Assembly: GCF_900177615.1 (NCBI RefSeq)
Contig: NZ_FXAP01000001.1
Location: 750,825-814,824 of the forward strand
Source of the DNA: Plantibacter flavus
GTDB taxonomy: Bacteria > Actinomycetota > Actinomycetes > Actinomycetales > Microbacteriaceae
Length of the DNA: 64,000 nt
Direction: 5' to 3'
Below the pieces are notes generated by a model that saw only the letters and a list, made by a program, of their open reading frames with translations, made no database searches and had not been told where the DNA came from. Positions 51,701 through 60,094 of the stretch are shown here, one piece after another (the stretch's first letter is position 1; every line of letters starts with the position of its first letter). Made by a program: the position numbers and the translations under genes.

Positions 51701-52324
51701 ATGACGACTTCCGCTGCAGACACCACCCGCGTCGACTTCTGGTTCGACCCCTCCTGCCCGTGGGCCTGGATGACCTCGCGTTGGGTCGACGAGGTCACCG
51801 ACGCCCGGAACCTCGACGTCCACTGGCACATCATGAGCCTCGCAGTCCTCAACGAGGACCAGGACGTCAGCGACGACTACCGGGCATTCTTCCCCCGGGC
51901 GCTCCGATACACGCGGCTCGTCGCCGCCGCGGCAGCCGAACACGGACACGCGGTCGTCAAGCCGCTCTACGACGCGCTCGGCACGCGGATCCACCCCGGC
52001 GGACGCGCGGAGGACGTCGACGCCGTGATCGCCGAAGCCCTCGCCGAGACCGGGCTGCCGGCGGCGATCGCCGAAGCGTCGACGACGGACGCCTACGACG
52101 GGCCCATGCGCGAGAGCCACTTCGACGGTATCGGACGGGTCGGCCAGGACGTCGGCACCCCCGTCATCGCGATCGACGACGTGGCGTTCTTCGGACCCGT
52201 CATCTCACCGGCGCCGAAGGGCGAGCAAGCGCTCGCGCTGTGGGACGGTGTCGTCGCCGCTGCCGCCTACCCGGGCTTCTTCGAGCTGAAGCGCAGCCGC
52301 ACGGCGGACCCGATCTTCGACTGA
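51701..52324 (+). CDS. DsbA-fold protein, mycothiol-dependent nitroreductase (Rv2466c) family
   Basis: The 207-residue thioredoxin-superfamily protein closely follows M. tuberculosis Rv2466c: VDFWFDPSCPWAWMTSRW, WHIMSLAVLNEDQD, GTRIHPGG, TTDAYDGPMRESH, VGQDVGTPVIAIDDVAFFGPV and YPGFFELKRSRT. Rv2466c uses a CPWC active site with mycothiol. Here the second cysteine is Ala (CPWA), leaving a single active-site Cys near residue 19, which suggests a monothiol mechanism. It is the first gene in the order with rpiB and nei, as in mycobacteria. Confidence 0.88.
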   Translation: MTTSAADTTRVDFWFDPSCPWAWMTSRWVDEVTDARNLDVHWHIMSLAVLNEDQDVSDDYRAFFPRALRYTRLVAAAAAEHGHAVVKPLYDALGTRIHPGGRAEDVDAVIAEALAETGLPAAIAEASTTDAYDGPMRESHFDGIGRVGQDVGTPVIAIDDVAFFGPVISPAPKGEQALALWDGVVAAAAYPGFFELKRSRTADPIFD

Positions 52325-52347
52325 CGCGACGCCGGCGCCCGGAACCC

Positions 52348-52353
52348 TAGACT
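52348..52353 (+). promoter_or_regulatory. -10 box TAGACT for rpiB
   Basis: TAGACT ends 6 bases before the ATG at 52360, a leaderless arrangement. Confidence 0.55.
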
Positions 52354-52359
52354 TTCCAC

Positions 52360-52848
52360 ATGCGCATCCACATCGCCACCGATCACGCCGGTCTCGAGCT
52401 CAGTCAGTTCCTGCAGGACCACCTGCGCGCAGCCGGTCACGACGTCGTCGACCACGGCCCGGCCGAGTACGACGCGTTGGACGACTACCCGGCGTTCTGC
52501 ATCAACGCGGCGAAGGCCGTCGTGCGCGACCAGCAGGCCGGTGTGGACGCCCTCGGCGTGGTGTTCGGCGGCTCGGGTAACGGCGAGCAGATCGCCGCGA
52601 ACAAGGTCGTCGGTGTCCGCGCGGCGCTCGTCTGGAACCTCAGCACGGCGCAGCTGGCTCGGCAGCACAACGACGCCAACGTCATCTCGATCGGTGCGCG
52701 TCAGCACAGTACCGACGAGGCGGTGTCCTTCATCGACGCGTTCATCGCCGAGCCGTTCAGCCTCGAGGAACGTCACGCCCGCCGGATCGCCCAGCTCGCC
52801 GAGTTCGAGGCGACCGGCACCATCGCCGGCAAGCACGTCGACGCCTGA
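52360..52848 (+). CDS. rpiB: Ribose-5-phosphate isomerase B
   Basis: RpiB interconverts ribose-5-phosphate and ribulose-5-phosphate in the pentose phosphate pathway. The 162-residue protein has the RpiB/LacAB opening IHIATDHAGLELSQ, the phosphate-binding VVFGGSGNGEQIAANKVVGVRAAL, and LARQHNDANVISIGAR. It uses the actinobacterial active-site layout, with Glu in SGNGEQ and no Cys at that position. It starts 36 bases after the Rv2466c-like gene but has its own -10 box. Confidence 0.95.
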   Translation: MRIHIATDHAGLELSQFLQDHLRAAGHDVVDHGPAEYDALDDYPAFCINAAKAVVRDQQAGVDALGVVFGGSGNGEQIAANKVVGVRAALVWNLSTAQLARQHNDANVISIGARQHSTDEAVSFIDAFIAEPFSLEERHARRIAQLAEFEATGTIAGKHVDA

Positions 52849-52910
52849 CGCGTCCTCCACCGCCACCGCGCGGCGCGCCGGATCGCGCCCCCACCGAGTG
52901 AGGAGTCACC

Positions 52911-53912
52911 ATGCCCGAGGGGCACTCCGTCCATCGCATCGCCCGGCAGTTCGCTCAGAACTTCGTCGGACACCGGGTCTCCGTGTCGTCTCCCCAGGGC
53001 CGCTTCGCCGAGGGTGCCGCCGTGCTCGACGGCCGGACGGTCACCGACGCCAAGGCCGTGGGCAAGCAGATGTTCCTCGAGTTCGACGACGGACTGTGGT
53101 TGCGGGTGCACCTCGGTCTGTACGGCGCGTGGGACTTCGCCGGTGAGATCCGGTCGGACCCGACCATCGCCGCGTCGAACGGCCGCATGGGGCAGACGAA
53201 CCAGCGCGGCACGGTGCTCGACGACGACGATGCGCCGATCCACGATGCGGACGGCGAGAACTCCCTGCACAGCATCGGTGCACCGCGCCGGGCCAGGGTC
53301 CGGATGTCCGAGCAGTCGAGCCCACTCGCCGAGATCGACGAGCGGTTCCCACCCGAACCGGTGGGTCAGGTGCGCGTGCGGCTGTTGACCGAGACGACCG
53401 TGGCGGACCTCCGCGGGCCGACCGCCTGCGAGGTGATCGACGCCGCCGGCGTGCAGGCCGTCATCGATCGGCTTGGACCGGACCCACTGCTCGACCCGAG
53501 CGCGGAGGCGGGCGAGCGGTTCGTGTCGCGTGCGCACCGCAAGGGTTCCCCGATCGGTCTGCTCCTCATGGATCAGCAGATCATCAGCGGGATCGGCAAC
53601 GTCTACCGCGCCGAACTGCTGTTCCGCGCCCGTCTCGATCCGCACCGCACCGGGAAGACGGTCCCCGTCGAGACGCTTCGCGAGATCTGGCTCGACTGGA
53701 CGCGGTTGCTCGCGATCGGGGTCGAGACCGGACAGATGATGACGATGGACGACCTGTCGGCGGCCGACTACCGCCTCGCGATGGCCAACCGCGCCGATCG
53801 CCACTGGGTCTACAAGCGGGAGGGACTGCCGTGCCGGGTCTGCGGGACGAACATCCTCTTGGAGGAGATGGGCGCCCGCAAGCTGTACTGGTGCCCGAAC
53901 TGTCAGCGCTGA
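52911..53912 (+). CDS. Fpg/Nei-family DNA glycosylase/AP lyase (Nei1-like)
   Basis: The enzyme excises oxidised bases and nicks the abasic site. The 333-residue protein starts MPEGHSVHRIA, giving the catalytic Pro2 and Glu3 of the Nei branch. The helix-two-turn-helix is in LMDQQIISGIGNVYRAELLFRA, and the zinc finger ends in CRVCGT...CPNCQR. Compared with Fpg the interior contains extra loops (about 85-120). The ATG follows GAGGAG. Its place after rpiB matches Rv2464c (nei1) in M. tuberculosis. Confidence 0.93.
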   Translation: MPEGHSVHRIARQFAQNFVGHRVSVSSPQGRFAEGAAVLDGRTVTDAKAVGKQMFLEFDDGLWLRVHLGLYGAWDFAGEIRSDPTIAASNGRMGQTNQRGTVLDDDDAPIHDADGENSLHSIGAPRRARVRMSEQSSPLAEIDERFPPEPVGQVRVRLLTETTVADLRGPTACEVIDAAGVQAVIDRLGPDPLLDPSAEAGERFVSRAHRKGSPIGLLLMDQQIISGIGNVYRAELLFRARLDPHRTGKTVPVETLREIWLDWTRLLAIGVETGQMMTMDDLSAADYRLAMANRADRHWVYKREGLPCRVCGTNILLEEMGARKLYWCPNCQR

Positions 53913-53949
53913 ACCGAACCCGCCTGCCGAACCGACGAGGACCGATGTG

Positions 53950-55500
53950 ATGACCGAGCACCGCCCTGGACCCGATGGCGACCTCGTCACGACGATCGCC
54001 GACGTCCACCTGTCCGGACCGCGCCGCGGAGGCGCGTCCGATGCCGAACGGGTCGACGTCCTGCTGGAGGACGGCTCGATCGTGGCGATCCGACCCGCCG
54101 ACCCCGAGGTCCTGCTCCGCTCCGACCCCGGGGTGTTGGACGGCGGTGGTGGGTTCCTCCTGCCCGGGCTCTGGGACCACCACGTGCACTTCACGCAGTG
54201 GGCGCGTACGGCCAGGCGCGTCGACCTGTCCTCGGCCGCATCCGCCGCCGAGGCGGTCGAGTTGGTCGCTGAGCGGATCGCTCAGGAGGCCGACGGTGAT
54301 GGCTGGGTCGAGGGCGCGAGGTTCCGGGACGCCCTCTGGCCGGACACGCCGACGTTCGCACTGCTCGACGTGATCGCACCGGACCGCGAGGTCGTGCTGG
54401 TCAGCGCCGACCTCCACTGCTGCTGGCTGAACAGCGCGGCGCTCCGGGCCACGGGCTTCGCCGACCATCCCACCGGCCTGTTGCGGGAGGAGGAGTCGTT
54501 CGCCGTCCTCAAACAGCTCGACCAGGTCGCCGACGAGCTCTCCGACCGGTGGGTCGACGCCGCAGCCGATCAGGCGGCATCCCGCGGCGTCGTCGGCGTC
54601 GTCGACCTGGAGATGCGCTGGAACGCCGCTGACTGGATCCGTCGGGTCGGAAACGGGACTCGCGCGCTCCGCATCTCCTTCGGTGTGTACGCCGAGCACC
54701 TCGAGCGCGCGATCGACGCCGGGCTCGTGACCGGGGGAGTGCTCGCCGGAACGGACGGCCTGGTGCAGGTCGGTCCGTTCAAGGTCATCACCGACGGATC
54801 CCTCAACACCCGGACGGCCTGCTGCGAAGCTCCCTACCCGGGTTCGGCTCCCGGAACCGACGCACACGGGATGCTCAACGTCCCGCCGGAGCGACTCACC
54901 GCGCTGCTCACCCTGGCGACCGCCAACGGCCTCCATTGCGCGGTGCACGCCATCGGTGACCGAGCCAACACCCTCGCGCTCGACGCCATCGAGACGACCG
55001 GCGCGAGGGGCACGATCGAGCACGCGCAGCTGCTCCGGGCGTCGGACCTCGAGCGGTTCGCGCGGACCGGAACGGCTGCGAGTGTCCAGCCGGAACACGC
55101 GATGGACGATCGGGACATCGCCGAGGTCCACTGGGCCGGGCGCACCGACCGTGCCTTCGTGCTCCGCAGCCTCCTCGATGCCGGCGCCACGCTCCGACTC
55201 GGTTCCGACGCCCCGGTCGCTCCGCTCGACCCGTGGGTCTCCATCGCCGCGGCCGTGACGCGCAGCCGCGATGGACGCGAGGCCTGGCACGGGGAGCAGG
55301 CCATCACGGTCGAGGAGGCACTGGCGGCGTCGACCAGAGGAGACGACGACGTGGTGGCCGTCGGCCGCCCCGCCGACCTCGTCGTCGTGCCGTTCGACCC
55401 GTTCTCCTGCGCAACGGAGGCCCTGCGCACCATGCCGGTCCTGGCGACGATGTTGGGTGGTCGCCTGACGGCAGCCGGGAGGCCCGGCCCGGGGGCGTGA
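53950..55500 (+). CDS. Amidohydrolase (YtcJ-like, metal-dependent hydrolase)
   Basis: The 516-residue protein belongs to the amidohydrolase superfamily, YtcJ-type. Metal-binding HxH is in GLWDHHVHFTQW. Other signatures are VGPFKVITDGSLNTRTA (Lys region), CAVHAIGDRAN, GTIEHAQLL, SVQPEHAMDD and LGSDAPVAPLDPW (Asp ligand). Such enzymes hydrolyse amides or N-formyl compounds; the substrate here is unknown. An in-frame GTG sits one codon upstream of the ATG used. It starts 37 bases after nei. Confidence 0.9.
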   Translation: MTEHRPGPDGDLVTTIADVHLSGPRRGGASDAERVDVLLEDGSIVAIRPADPEVLLRSDPGVLDGGGGFLLPGLWDHHVHFTQWARTARRVDLSSAASAAEAVELVAERIAQEADGDGWVEGARFRDALWPDTPTFALLDVIAPDREVVLVSADLHCCWLNSAALRATGFADHPTGLLREEESFAVLKQLDQVADELSDRWVDAAADQAASRGVVGVVDLEMRWNAADWIRRVGNGTRALRISFGVYAEHLERAIDAGLVTGGVLAGTDGLVQVGPFKVITDGSLNTRTACCEAPYPGSAPGTDAHGMLNVPPERLTALLTLATANGLHCAVHAIGDRANTLALDAIETTGARGTIEHAQLLRASDLERFARTGTAASVQPEHAMDDRDIAEVHWAGRTDRAFVLRSLLDAGATLRLGSDAPVAPLDPWVSIAAAVTRSRDGREAWHGEQAITVEEALAASTRGDDDVVAVGRPADLVVVPFDPFSCATEALRTMPVLATMLGGRLTAAGRPGPGA

Positions 55501-55524
55501 CGCTGCGCGGCCCGCGGGAACACG

Positions 55525-55558
55525 ACGAAGGGGCAGCCACGGTGGACTGCCCCTTCGT
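55525..55558. terminator. Bidirectional hairpin terminator
   Basis: A 12-bp stem (ACGAAGGGGCAG/CTGCCCCTTCGT) with a 10-base loop separates the convergent amidohydrolase and dps genes. Confidence 0.78.
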
Positions 55559-55590
55559 AGGTGATGCTCGCGGGTCGCCCCGCCGGGGTG

Positions 55591-56079
55591 CTAGCGGCTG
55601 AGGTGCGCGAAGAGGAACCAGCGGTCCTTGTCGAGGCCGCGGGCGATCTCGATCGCGATGTCCTGGCTGGTCTGGTCGAGCTCGTCGAGCTCGTCGACCG
55701 CGGTGTTGACCGAGGCGGACGCTGCGTCGATGAGGGCGATGACCTCGGCGATGGTGCGGTCGGACTGCTGGAAGCCCTCGCTCAGCTCGGGCGTGCTGGT
55801 CTTCGCAGCGACGGTGCTGAGGCGCGCGTCGACCGGGAGGCCGAGGGCGACGATGCGCTCTGCAGCGAGGTCGGCCCACTCCTGCGCGTGCTCGACGATG
55901 TCGTCGAGCAGCTCATGGACGCCGATGAAGTTCGCGCCACGCACGTGCCAGTGGGCCTGCTTGCCGTTGACGACGATGGCGGTGAGGTCGACGACGACGG
56001 GGCTGAGGAACTGCGCGGTGCCTGCTGCGACGTCCGGGTTGGCGACGGCCTGCGGAATGGAGGTGGTGATGTCGGTCAT
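55591..56079 (-). CDS. dps: Dps-family ferritin-like DNA-protection protein
   Basis: Dps forms a 12-subunit shell that oxidises and stores iron using peroxide and can coat DNA. The 162-residue protein has the intersubunit ferroxidase signature QAHWHVRGANFIGVHELLDD with WADLAAERIVALG, and the QQSDRTIAEVIALIDA and LDKDRWFLFAHL helices. The ATG follows AAGGGGA. The N-terminus lacks the long Lys-rich tail used by some Dps proteins for DNA binding. A possible promoter lies about 70-90 bases upstream. Confidence 0.94.
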   Translation of the reverse strand: MTDITTSIPQAVANPDVAAGTAQFLSPVVVDLTAIVVNGKQAHWHVRGANFIGVHELLDDIVEHAQEWADLAAERIVALGLPVDARLSTVAAKTSTPELSEGFQQSDRTIAEVIALIDAASASVNTAVDELDELDQTSQDIAIEIARGLDKDRWFLFAHLSR

Positions 56080-56144
56080 GGTGTTTCCCCTTCGTTGACG
56101 AGTGAGGCACTGGTCGGACGGATTCGTCGGTCTGCTTGAATGCA

Positions 56145-56172
56145 ACGGTACTCAGCCGCAGACATTCCGCAA
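56145..56172 (-). promoter_or_regulatory. Possible dps promoter
   Basis: Read leftward, TTGCGG (56172-56167) and TACCGT (56150-56145) are spaced 16 bases apart, giving a leader of about 60 bases before dps. No peroxide or iron regulator box was identified. Confidence 0.3.
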
Positions 56173-56281
56173 GGAAGTCGAGGCTCGGCTTACGAAGGGT
56201 GGACTCAGCAAGGAAAGCCTGACCGTACCGGCGATTCACCCCGGAACGACGCGGGTTCCCGTCCGTCGGGGCCGCCTGCGA

Positions 56282-56287
56282 TAGCGT
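56282..56287 (+). promoter_or_regulatory. -10 box TAGCGT for the gamma-carbonic-anhydrase gene
   Basis: TAGCGT ends 7 bases before the ATG at 56295, a leaderless arrangement. Confidence 0.4.
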
Positions 56288-56294
56288 GGCCGGT

Positions 56295-56831
56295 ATGACG
56301 CTGCACGGTACGGTCAGGAAACTCTCAGACGGACGCTCGCCCCGCATCGATCCGAGCGCCTACACGGCGCCGGGATCCGTGCTGGTGGGAGCCGTCACGC
56401 TCGCCGCGGATTCGAGCGTCTGGTACAACGCCGTCCTGCGTGCGGACTCCGACTCGATCACGCTCGGCGCCGGGTCCAACATCCAGGACGGGGTCGCCGT
56501 GCACACGGACAGCGGCCCCCCGACGGTCATCGGGCGCAACGTCTCCGTCGGACACAACGCGGTCGTCCACGGCTGCACCGTCGAGGACGACTGCCTCATC
56601 GGCATGGGTTCCGTGATCCTGAGTGGCGCCGTGATCGGTGCCGGGTCGCTCGTCGCCGGGGGAGCGGTGGTCCTCGAGGGCATGATCGTGCCGCCCGGTT
56701 CGCTCGTCGCGGGGGTCCCGGCCAAGGTGCGGCGGGAGCTGACGGCCGACGAGCGGGAGGCGATCCGGCAGAACGCCGCACATTACGTCGCCCTCAGGGC
56801 GGTCCACGCCGCAGCCGTCGACGAGGATTAG
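56295..56831 (+). CDS. Gamma-carbonic anhydrase family protein (left-handed beta-helix)
   Basis: The 178-residue protein is a left-handed parallel beta-helix of hexapeptide repeats with a C-terminal helix (LTADEREAIRQNAAHYV). Conserved features are SVWYNAVLRADSDSI, GSNIQDGVAVHTD, and the zinc-ligand stretch VSVGHNAVVHGC. It is typical of the YrdA/PaaY/CamH group, where carbonic anhydrase activity is often unproven. The ATG is chosen from the TAGCGT box; a GTG three codons upstream is also in frame. It overlaps the convergent small membrane gene by 4 bases. Confidence 0.9.
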   Translation: MTLHGTVRKLSDGRSPRIDPSAYTAPGSVLVGAVTLAADSSVWYNAVLRADSDSITLGAGSNIQDGVAVHTDSGPPTVIGRNVSVGHNAVVHGCTVEDDCLIGMGSVILSGAVIGAGSLVAGGAVVLEGMIVPPGSLVAGVPAKVRRELTADEREAIRQNAAHYVALRAVHAAAVDED

Positions 56832-57019
56832 CGGCGGCGTGCGTCGCGCTTCCGGAGGCGACGCTGCGCGGCGAGCGAGCCGGACAGGCAGACGACGCAG
56901 CCGATCATGCAGATGAGTCCGACGCCGAGTCGTCCGGTTGCGAGTGCGTACACCCCGACGAAGAAGATGAGCGCGCCGGCCACCGTCCAGATGTGGGGCC
57001 AGATCGCGTCGAGTCGCAT
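56828..57019 (-). CDS. Small two-helix membrane protein, 63 residues
   Basis: Two hydrophobic helices (HIWTVAGALIFFVGVYALATG and LGVGLICMIGCVVCLSGSLAA, in parts) are followed by a strongly basic tail (QRRLRKRDARRR). The ATG lies 6 bases after a leftward TAGGCT box. The function is unknown. It overlaps the end of the gamma-carbonic-anhydrase gene by 4 bases. Confidence 0.65.
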   Translation of the reverse strand: MRLDAIWPHIWTVAGALIFFVGVYALATGRLGVGLICMIGCVVCLSGSLAAQRRLRKRDARRR

Positions 57020-57025
57020 GCGCTC

Positions 57026-57031
57026 AGCCTA
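57026..57031 (-). promoter_or_regulatory. -10 box TAGGCT
   Basis: TAGGCT read leftward is separated by 6 bases from the ATG at 57019. Confidence 0.45.
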
Positions 57032-57118
57032 GGGCGTCGGGCATCCCGTGCTCAGTCCTCCCCACGCGACGACCTGTCGAAGTGCTCAGCGTGGGACCTC
57101 CCGCTCCGGTGACCCTCT

Positions 57119-57306
57119 TCCGGTCCCTGAGTGACTCCTCCCGGTCCCTGACCAACTCCTACCGGTCCCTGAGTAACCTCCTCCGGTCGCTGAGCTTGTC
57201 GAAGGGCACGCGTAGGACCTCCCGCTCCGGCGAGGTTCTCCCGGTCCCTGAGTAACCTCCTCCGGTCCCTGAGTAACCTCCTCCGGTCCCTGAGCTTGTC
57301 GAAGGG
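57119..57306. repeat. Direct array of short GGTCCCTGAG-type repeats
   Basis: At least seven rightward copies of CCGGTCCCTGAG occur at about 57119-57183 and 57241-57283. Several are spaced 21 bases apart with the spacer TAACCTCCT or TGACTCCTC. Two end in the longer form with CTTGTCGAAG that also builds the array at 33044-33294. No gene is visible here. Confidence 0.85.
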
Positions 57307-57321
57307 TGTGGGTCTTCGTGG

Positions 57322-57530
57322 GCACTTCGACAGGCTCAGTGAGCGGGAGAGGTGTGCCCGGAATGATGAGGCGTCTTCGTGGGCACTTCGACAGGCTCAG
57401 CGACCGGGAGAGGTTCGCTCGGGATGCATGGTCCCTGAGCCTGTCGAAGGGCAGCTCGACACGTGTCACTTCAGCGACCGGGAGAGGTTCGCTCGGGATG
57501 CTTCGGTCCCTGAGGCTGTCAGGAGGCGCG
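57322..57530. repeat. Inverted and mixed copies of the same repeat family
   Basis: Leftward copies (CTTCGACAGGCTCAG...GACCGGGAGAGG) occur near 57323, 57384 and 57469, and rightward copies near 57430 and 57505. A GGGAGAGGTTCGCTCGGGATG tail (in parts) is repeated. Opposite copies can pair into long hairpins. Together with the direct array and two tRNA genes this accounts for the gene-free stretch 57020-57999. Confidence 0.8.
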
Positions 57531-57605
57531 GCGTCAGGAAGTCCCTGCACGATAACCGAACCGTCGCGCCTGCTTTCGCGGCGCTGCCTGGTTCTGATGG
57601 ATGGA

Positions 57606-57676
57606 GAGGGGATGACGGGAATCGAACCCGCGTAATCAGTTTGGAAGACTGAGGCTCTACCATTGAGCTACATCCC
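57606..57676 (-). tRNA. tRNA-Gly (anticodon TCC)
   Basis: The leftward sequence folds with acceptor GGGGATG/CATCCCC, D arm GCTC...GAGC, anticodon arm TCAGT CTTCCAA ACTGA (anticodon TCC, reading GGA/GGG), and T arm GCGGG TTCGATT CCCGT. CCA is not encoded. The repeat arrays begin about 75 bases beyond its 3' end. Confidence 0.94.
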
Positions 57677-57803
57677 CGAGGCGTCGCAGCGCGACGAACC
57701 CACCCGGCAATGCTACTGCATCCCGAGCGCCCATCCGTGCAGCTCCGAGTCCCGAGGCCGCTTCCGCCCCGGAAACCGCACAGGGGTCGCACAGATTCTG
57801 GGC

Positions 57804-57809
57804 TAGACT
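57804..57809 (+). promoter_or_regulatory. -10 box TAGACT for tRNA-Pro (and tig)
   Basis: TAGACT lies 61 bases before the mature tRNA-Pro. No further promoter was recognised in the 55 bases between the tRNA and tig. Confidence 0.5.
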
Positions 57810-57870
57810 GACCGAGGCCATTTCGCCCACCGCTCGTCGGTCGGGCCGGCTGGCCGGATTGTCGCCGATC

Positions 57871-57944
57871 CGGGGCGTAGCTCAGCTTGGTAGAGCGCCC
57901 GGTTTGGGACCGGGAGGTCGCAGGTTCGAATCCTGTCGCCCCGA
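57871..57944 (+). tRNA. tRNA-Pro (anticodon TGG)
   Basis: The cloverleaf has acceptor CGGGGCG/CGCCCCG, anticodon loop TTTGGGA with anticodon TGG between GCCCG-type stem strands, and T arm GCAGG TTCGAAT CCTGT. CCA is not encoded. It ends 55 bases before tig. Confidence 0.94.
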
Positions 57945-57999
57945 CTCCGTTTTGCGTCCTCAACTGAGGCAGAATCCCCGACACAGGAGAAGTAATCAC

Positions 58000-59466
58000 G
58001 TGAAGACCACGGTCGAGAAGCTGAGCCCCACTCGCGTCAAGCTCGCCATCGCGGTGACGCCCGAGGAGCTCAAGCCGAGCATCACCCACGCCTACGGACA
58101 CATCGCCGAGGACATCAACGTCCCCGGCTTCCGTAAGGGCAAGGTGCCACCGGCGATCATCGACCAGCGCGTCGGCAAGGGCGCCGTGATCGAGCACGCC
58201 GTCAACGAGGGCCTCGACGGCTTCTTCCGTAAGGCACTCGAGGAGAACGAGCTCCGTCCGCTCGGCCGCCCGCAGGCCGACATCGTCGAGTGGCCGAACG
58301 AGAAGGACTTCTCCGGCGACCTGCTCGTGAACATCGAGGTCGACGTCCGTCCCGAGATCACGCTTCCCGCTTACGAGGGCCTCAAGCTCACCGTCGACGC
58401 CCAGGAAGCCGGCGAAGCCGACGTCCAGGACGAGCTCGACCGCATCCGTGCACGCTTCGGCACGCTCGTGACCGTCGACCGCCCGGCCAAGACGGGCGAC
58501 TTCGCCCAGCTCGACCTGGTCGCCAAGATCAACGACGCCGAGGTCGACCGCGCGAGCGGCGTCTCCTACGAGATCGGTTCGGGCGAGCTGCTCACCGGCA
58601 TCGACGAGGCACTCGACTCCCTCACCGCCGGTGAGACCACCACCTTCACCTCGCCGCTGCTCGGTGGCGAGCACGAGGGTGAGGACGCCGAGGTCACCGT
58701 CACCCTGACCGCCGTCAAGGAGCGCGAGCTTCCCGAGGCCGACGACGACTTCGCTCAGATCGCGAGCGAGTTCGACACCATCGACGAGTTCAAGGCGCAG
58801 CTGCGCGAGGTCGTCGAGCGCCAGCAGGTCATCACCCAGGGCCGCGACGCACGCACCGCGCTCGTCGACGCCATGCTCGAGGCCGCGCAGATCCCCGTGC
58901 CCGAGAGCGTCATCGAGGACGAGGTGCACCGTCACCTCGAGGGCGAGAACCGCCTCGAGGACGACGAGCACCGCGCCGAGGTCACCGAGTCCAGCGAGAA
59001 GGCACTGCGCACGCAGCTCCTCCTCGACGCCCTCGCGGAGTCGCTCAACGTGCAGGTGAACCAGAACGAGCTCACCGAGTACCTCATCCAGAGCGCGTCG
59101 CAGTACGGCATGGAGCCCGGTGAGTTCATCGAGGCACTCGGCCAGCAGGGTCAGATCCCCGCCATGGTCGGCGAGGTCGCCCGCAACAAGGCCATCGCCA
59201 TCGCGCTCGGCAAGGCCGAGGTCGTCGACTCCAACGGCAAGCCCGTCGACCTGAGCGACTTCGTCGCCGTGGTCGAGGACGAGGACGCCGCCACCGAGAC
59301 TGCAGCCGACGAGACGACCGAGGCTCCGGCCGAGGACGCCTCCGACGAGGCTCCGGCCGAGGCAGAGCCGAAGAAGGCCGCCGCCAAGAAGGCACCTGCG
59401 AAGAAGGCGCCCGCCAAGAAGGCACCGGCCAAGAAGGCCGCTGCCGACGAGGCCGCTGCCGAGTAG
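58000..59466 (+). CDS. tig: Trigger factor (ribosome-associated chaperone)
   Basis: Trigger factor binds nascent chains at the ribosome exit and has prolyl-isomerase activity. The 488-residue protein has the ribosome-binding signature GFRKGKVPP near residues 44-52, a central FKBP-type domain ([12 protein letters not shown] ... [20 protein letters not shown]) and a helical C-terminal chaperone domain. It ends in an acidic stretch followed by repeated [12 protein letters not shown], a tail seen in many actinobacterial homologues. The GTG follows AGGAGAAG. It precedes clpP1P2 and clpX, the usual order. Confidence 0.96.
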   Translation: MKTTVEKLSPTRVKLAIAVTPEELKPSITHAYGHIAEDINVPGFRKGKVPPAIIDQRVGKGAVIEHAVNEGLDGFFRKALEENELRPLGRPQADIVEWPNEKDFSGDLLVNIEVDVRPEITLPAYEGLKLTVDAQEAGEADVQDELDRIRARFGTLVTVDRPAKTGDFAQLDLVAKINDAEVDRASGVSYEIGSGELLTGIDEALDSLTAGETTTFTSPLLGGEHEGEDAEVTVTLTAVKERELPEADDDFAQIASEFDTIDEFKAQLREVVERQQVITQGRDARTALVDAMLEAAQIPVPESVIEDEVHRHLEGENRLEDDEHRAEVTESSEKALRTQLLLDALAESLNVQVNQNELTEYLIQSASQYGMEPGEFIEALGQQGQIPAMVGEVARNKAIAIALGKAEVVDSNGKPVDLSDFVAVVEDEDAATETAADETTEAPAEDASDEAPAEAEPKKAAAKKAPAKKAPAKKAPAKKAAADEAAAE

Positions 59467-59483
59467 GACAGCACCAGCAGTGA

Positions 59484-59515
59484 CGACAGGGGCGGAAGCG
59501 ATTCCGCCCCTGTCG
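59484..59515 (+). terminator. Terminator after tig
   Basis: A perfect 14-bp stem with a GCGA loop lies 18 bases after the tig stop. Confidence 0.83.
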
Positions 59516-59552
59516 CGTCGTGTCCGGACGTACCCGACGAAGGAGAGACGCC

Positions 59553-60059
59553 ATGACCGCGAGTGAAGCGACCACCTGGGACGACCGGGTCGAAGCCGTC
59601 TGGGCTGACGAGACCATCGACGACGAGCAGCGCATCGCGGCCATCGACGCCCTGGCCGCCGAGCGTCCGGCGGGTGACGCTCGCGCCGCGTTCGAGGCTG
59701 CCGGTGCACGCGACTCCGCCGGCCACGAGGTCGAGGCGGAGGTCTTCTATCGCGCCGCGCTCGAGGCTGGGCTCGACGAGGAGCACCGTCCGCAGGCGAT
59801 CATCCAACTGGCGAGCACCCTCCGCAACCTCGGCCGGACCGCTGAGAGCGTCGCCCTGCTCGAACAGCAGCTCGCAGACGACCCGGCCGGTCCGTACGGG
59901 GACGCGACCGCGGCCTTCCTGGCCCTGGCGCTCGCCAGCTCGGGGGACCCTCGCCGAGCGACCGCGGTCGCCCTTCGTGCCCTCGTGCCGCACCTCCCGC
60001 GCTACCACCGGTCCGTCCGCGCCTACGCCGACGAACTCGAGACGGATCCGCTCAGCTGA
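59553..60059 (+). CDS. TPR-like helical repeat protein
   Basis: The 168-residue soluble protein starts at an ATG after AAGGAGAG. It is almost entirely helical, with TPR-like pairs (EAEVFYRAALEAGLDEEHR, AIIQLASTLRNLGRTAESVALLEQQL and AFLALALASSGDPRRATAVAL, in parts). It resembles the small tetratricopeptide proteins found near clpP/tig in Micrococcales. The partner is unknown. Confidence 0.82.
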   Translation: MTASEATTWDDRVEAVWADETIDDEQRIAAIDALAAERPAGDARAAFEAAGARDSAGHEVEAEVFYRAALEAGLDEEHRPQAIIQLASTLRNLGRTAESVALLEQQLADDPAGPYGDATAAFLALALASSGDPRRATAVALRALVPHLPRYHRSVRAYADELETDPLS

Positions 60060-60094
60060 GCCCCGACGTTCGCGCGGTCCGTCCGCTCGCCGTC

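Noticed and set aside
57466-59709. Leftward 747-codon frame opposite tig
   Set aside because: It runs across tRNA-Pro, tRNA-Gly and a terminator hairpin. Low-complexity Gly/Leu/Arg composition marks it as a mirror frame.
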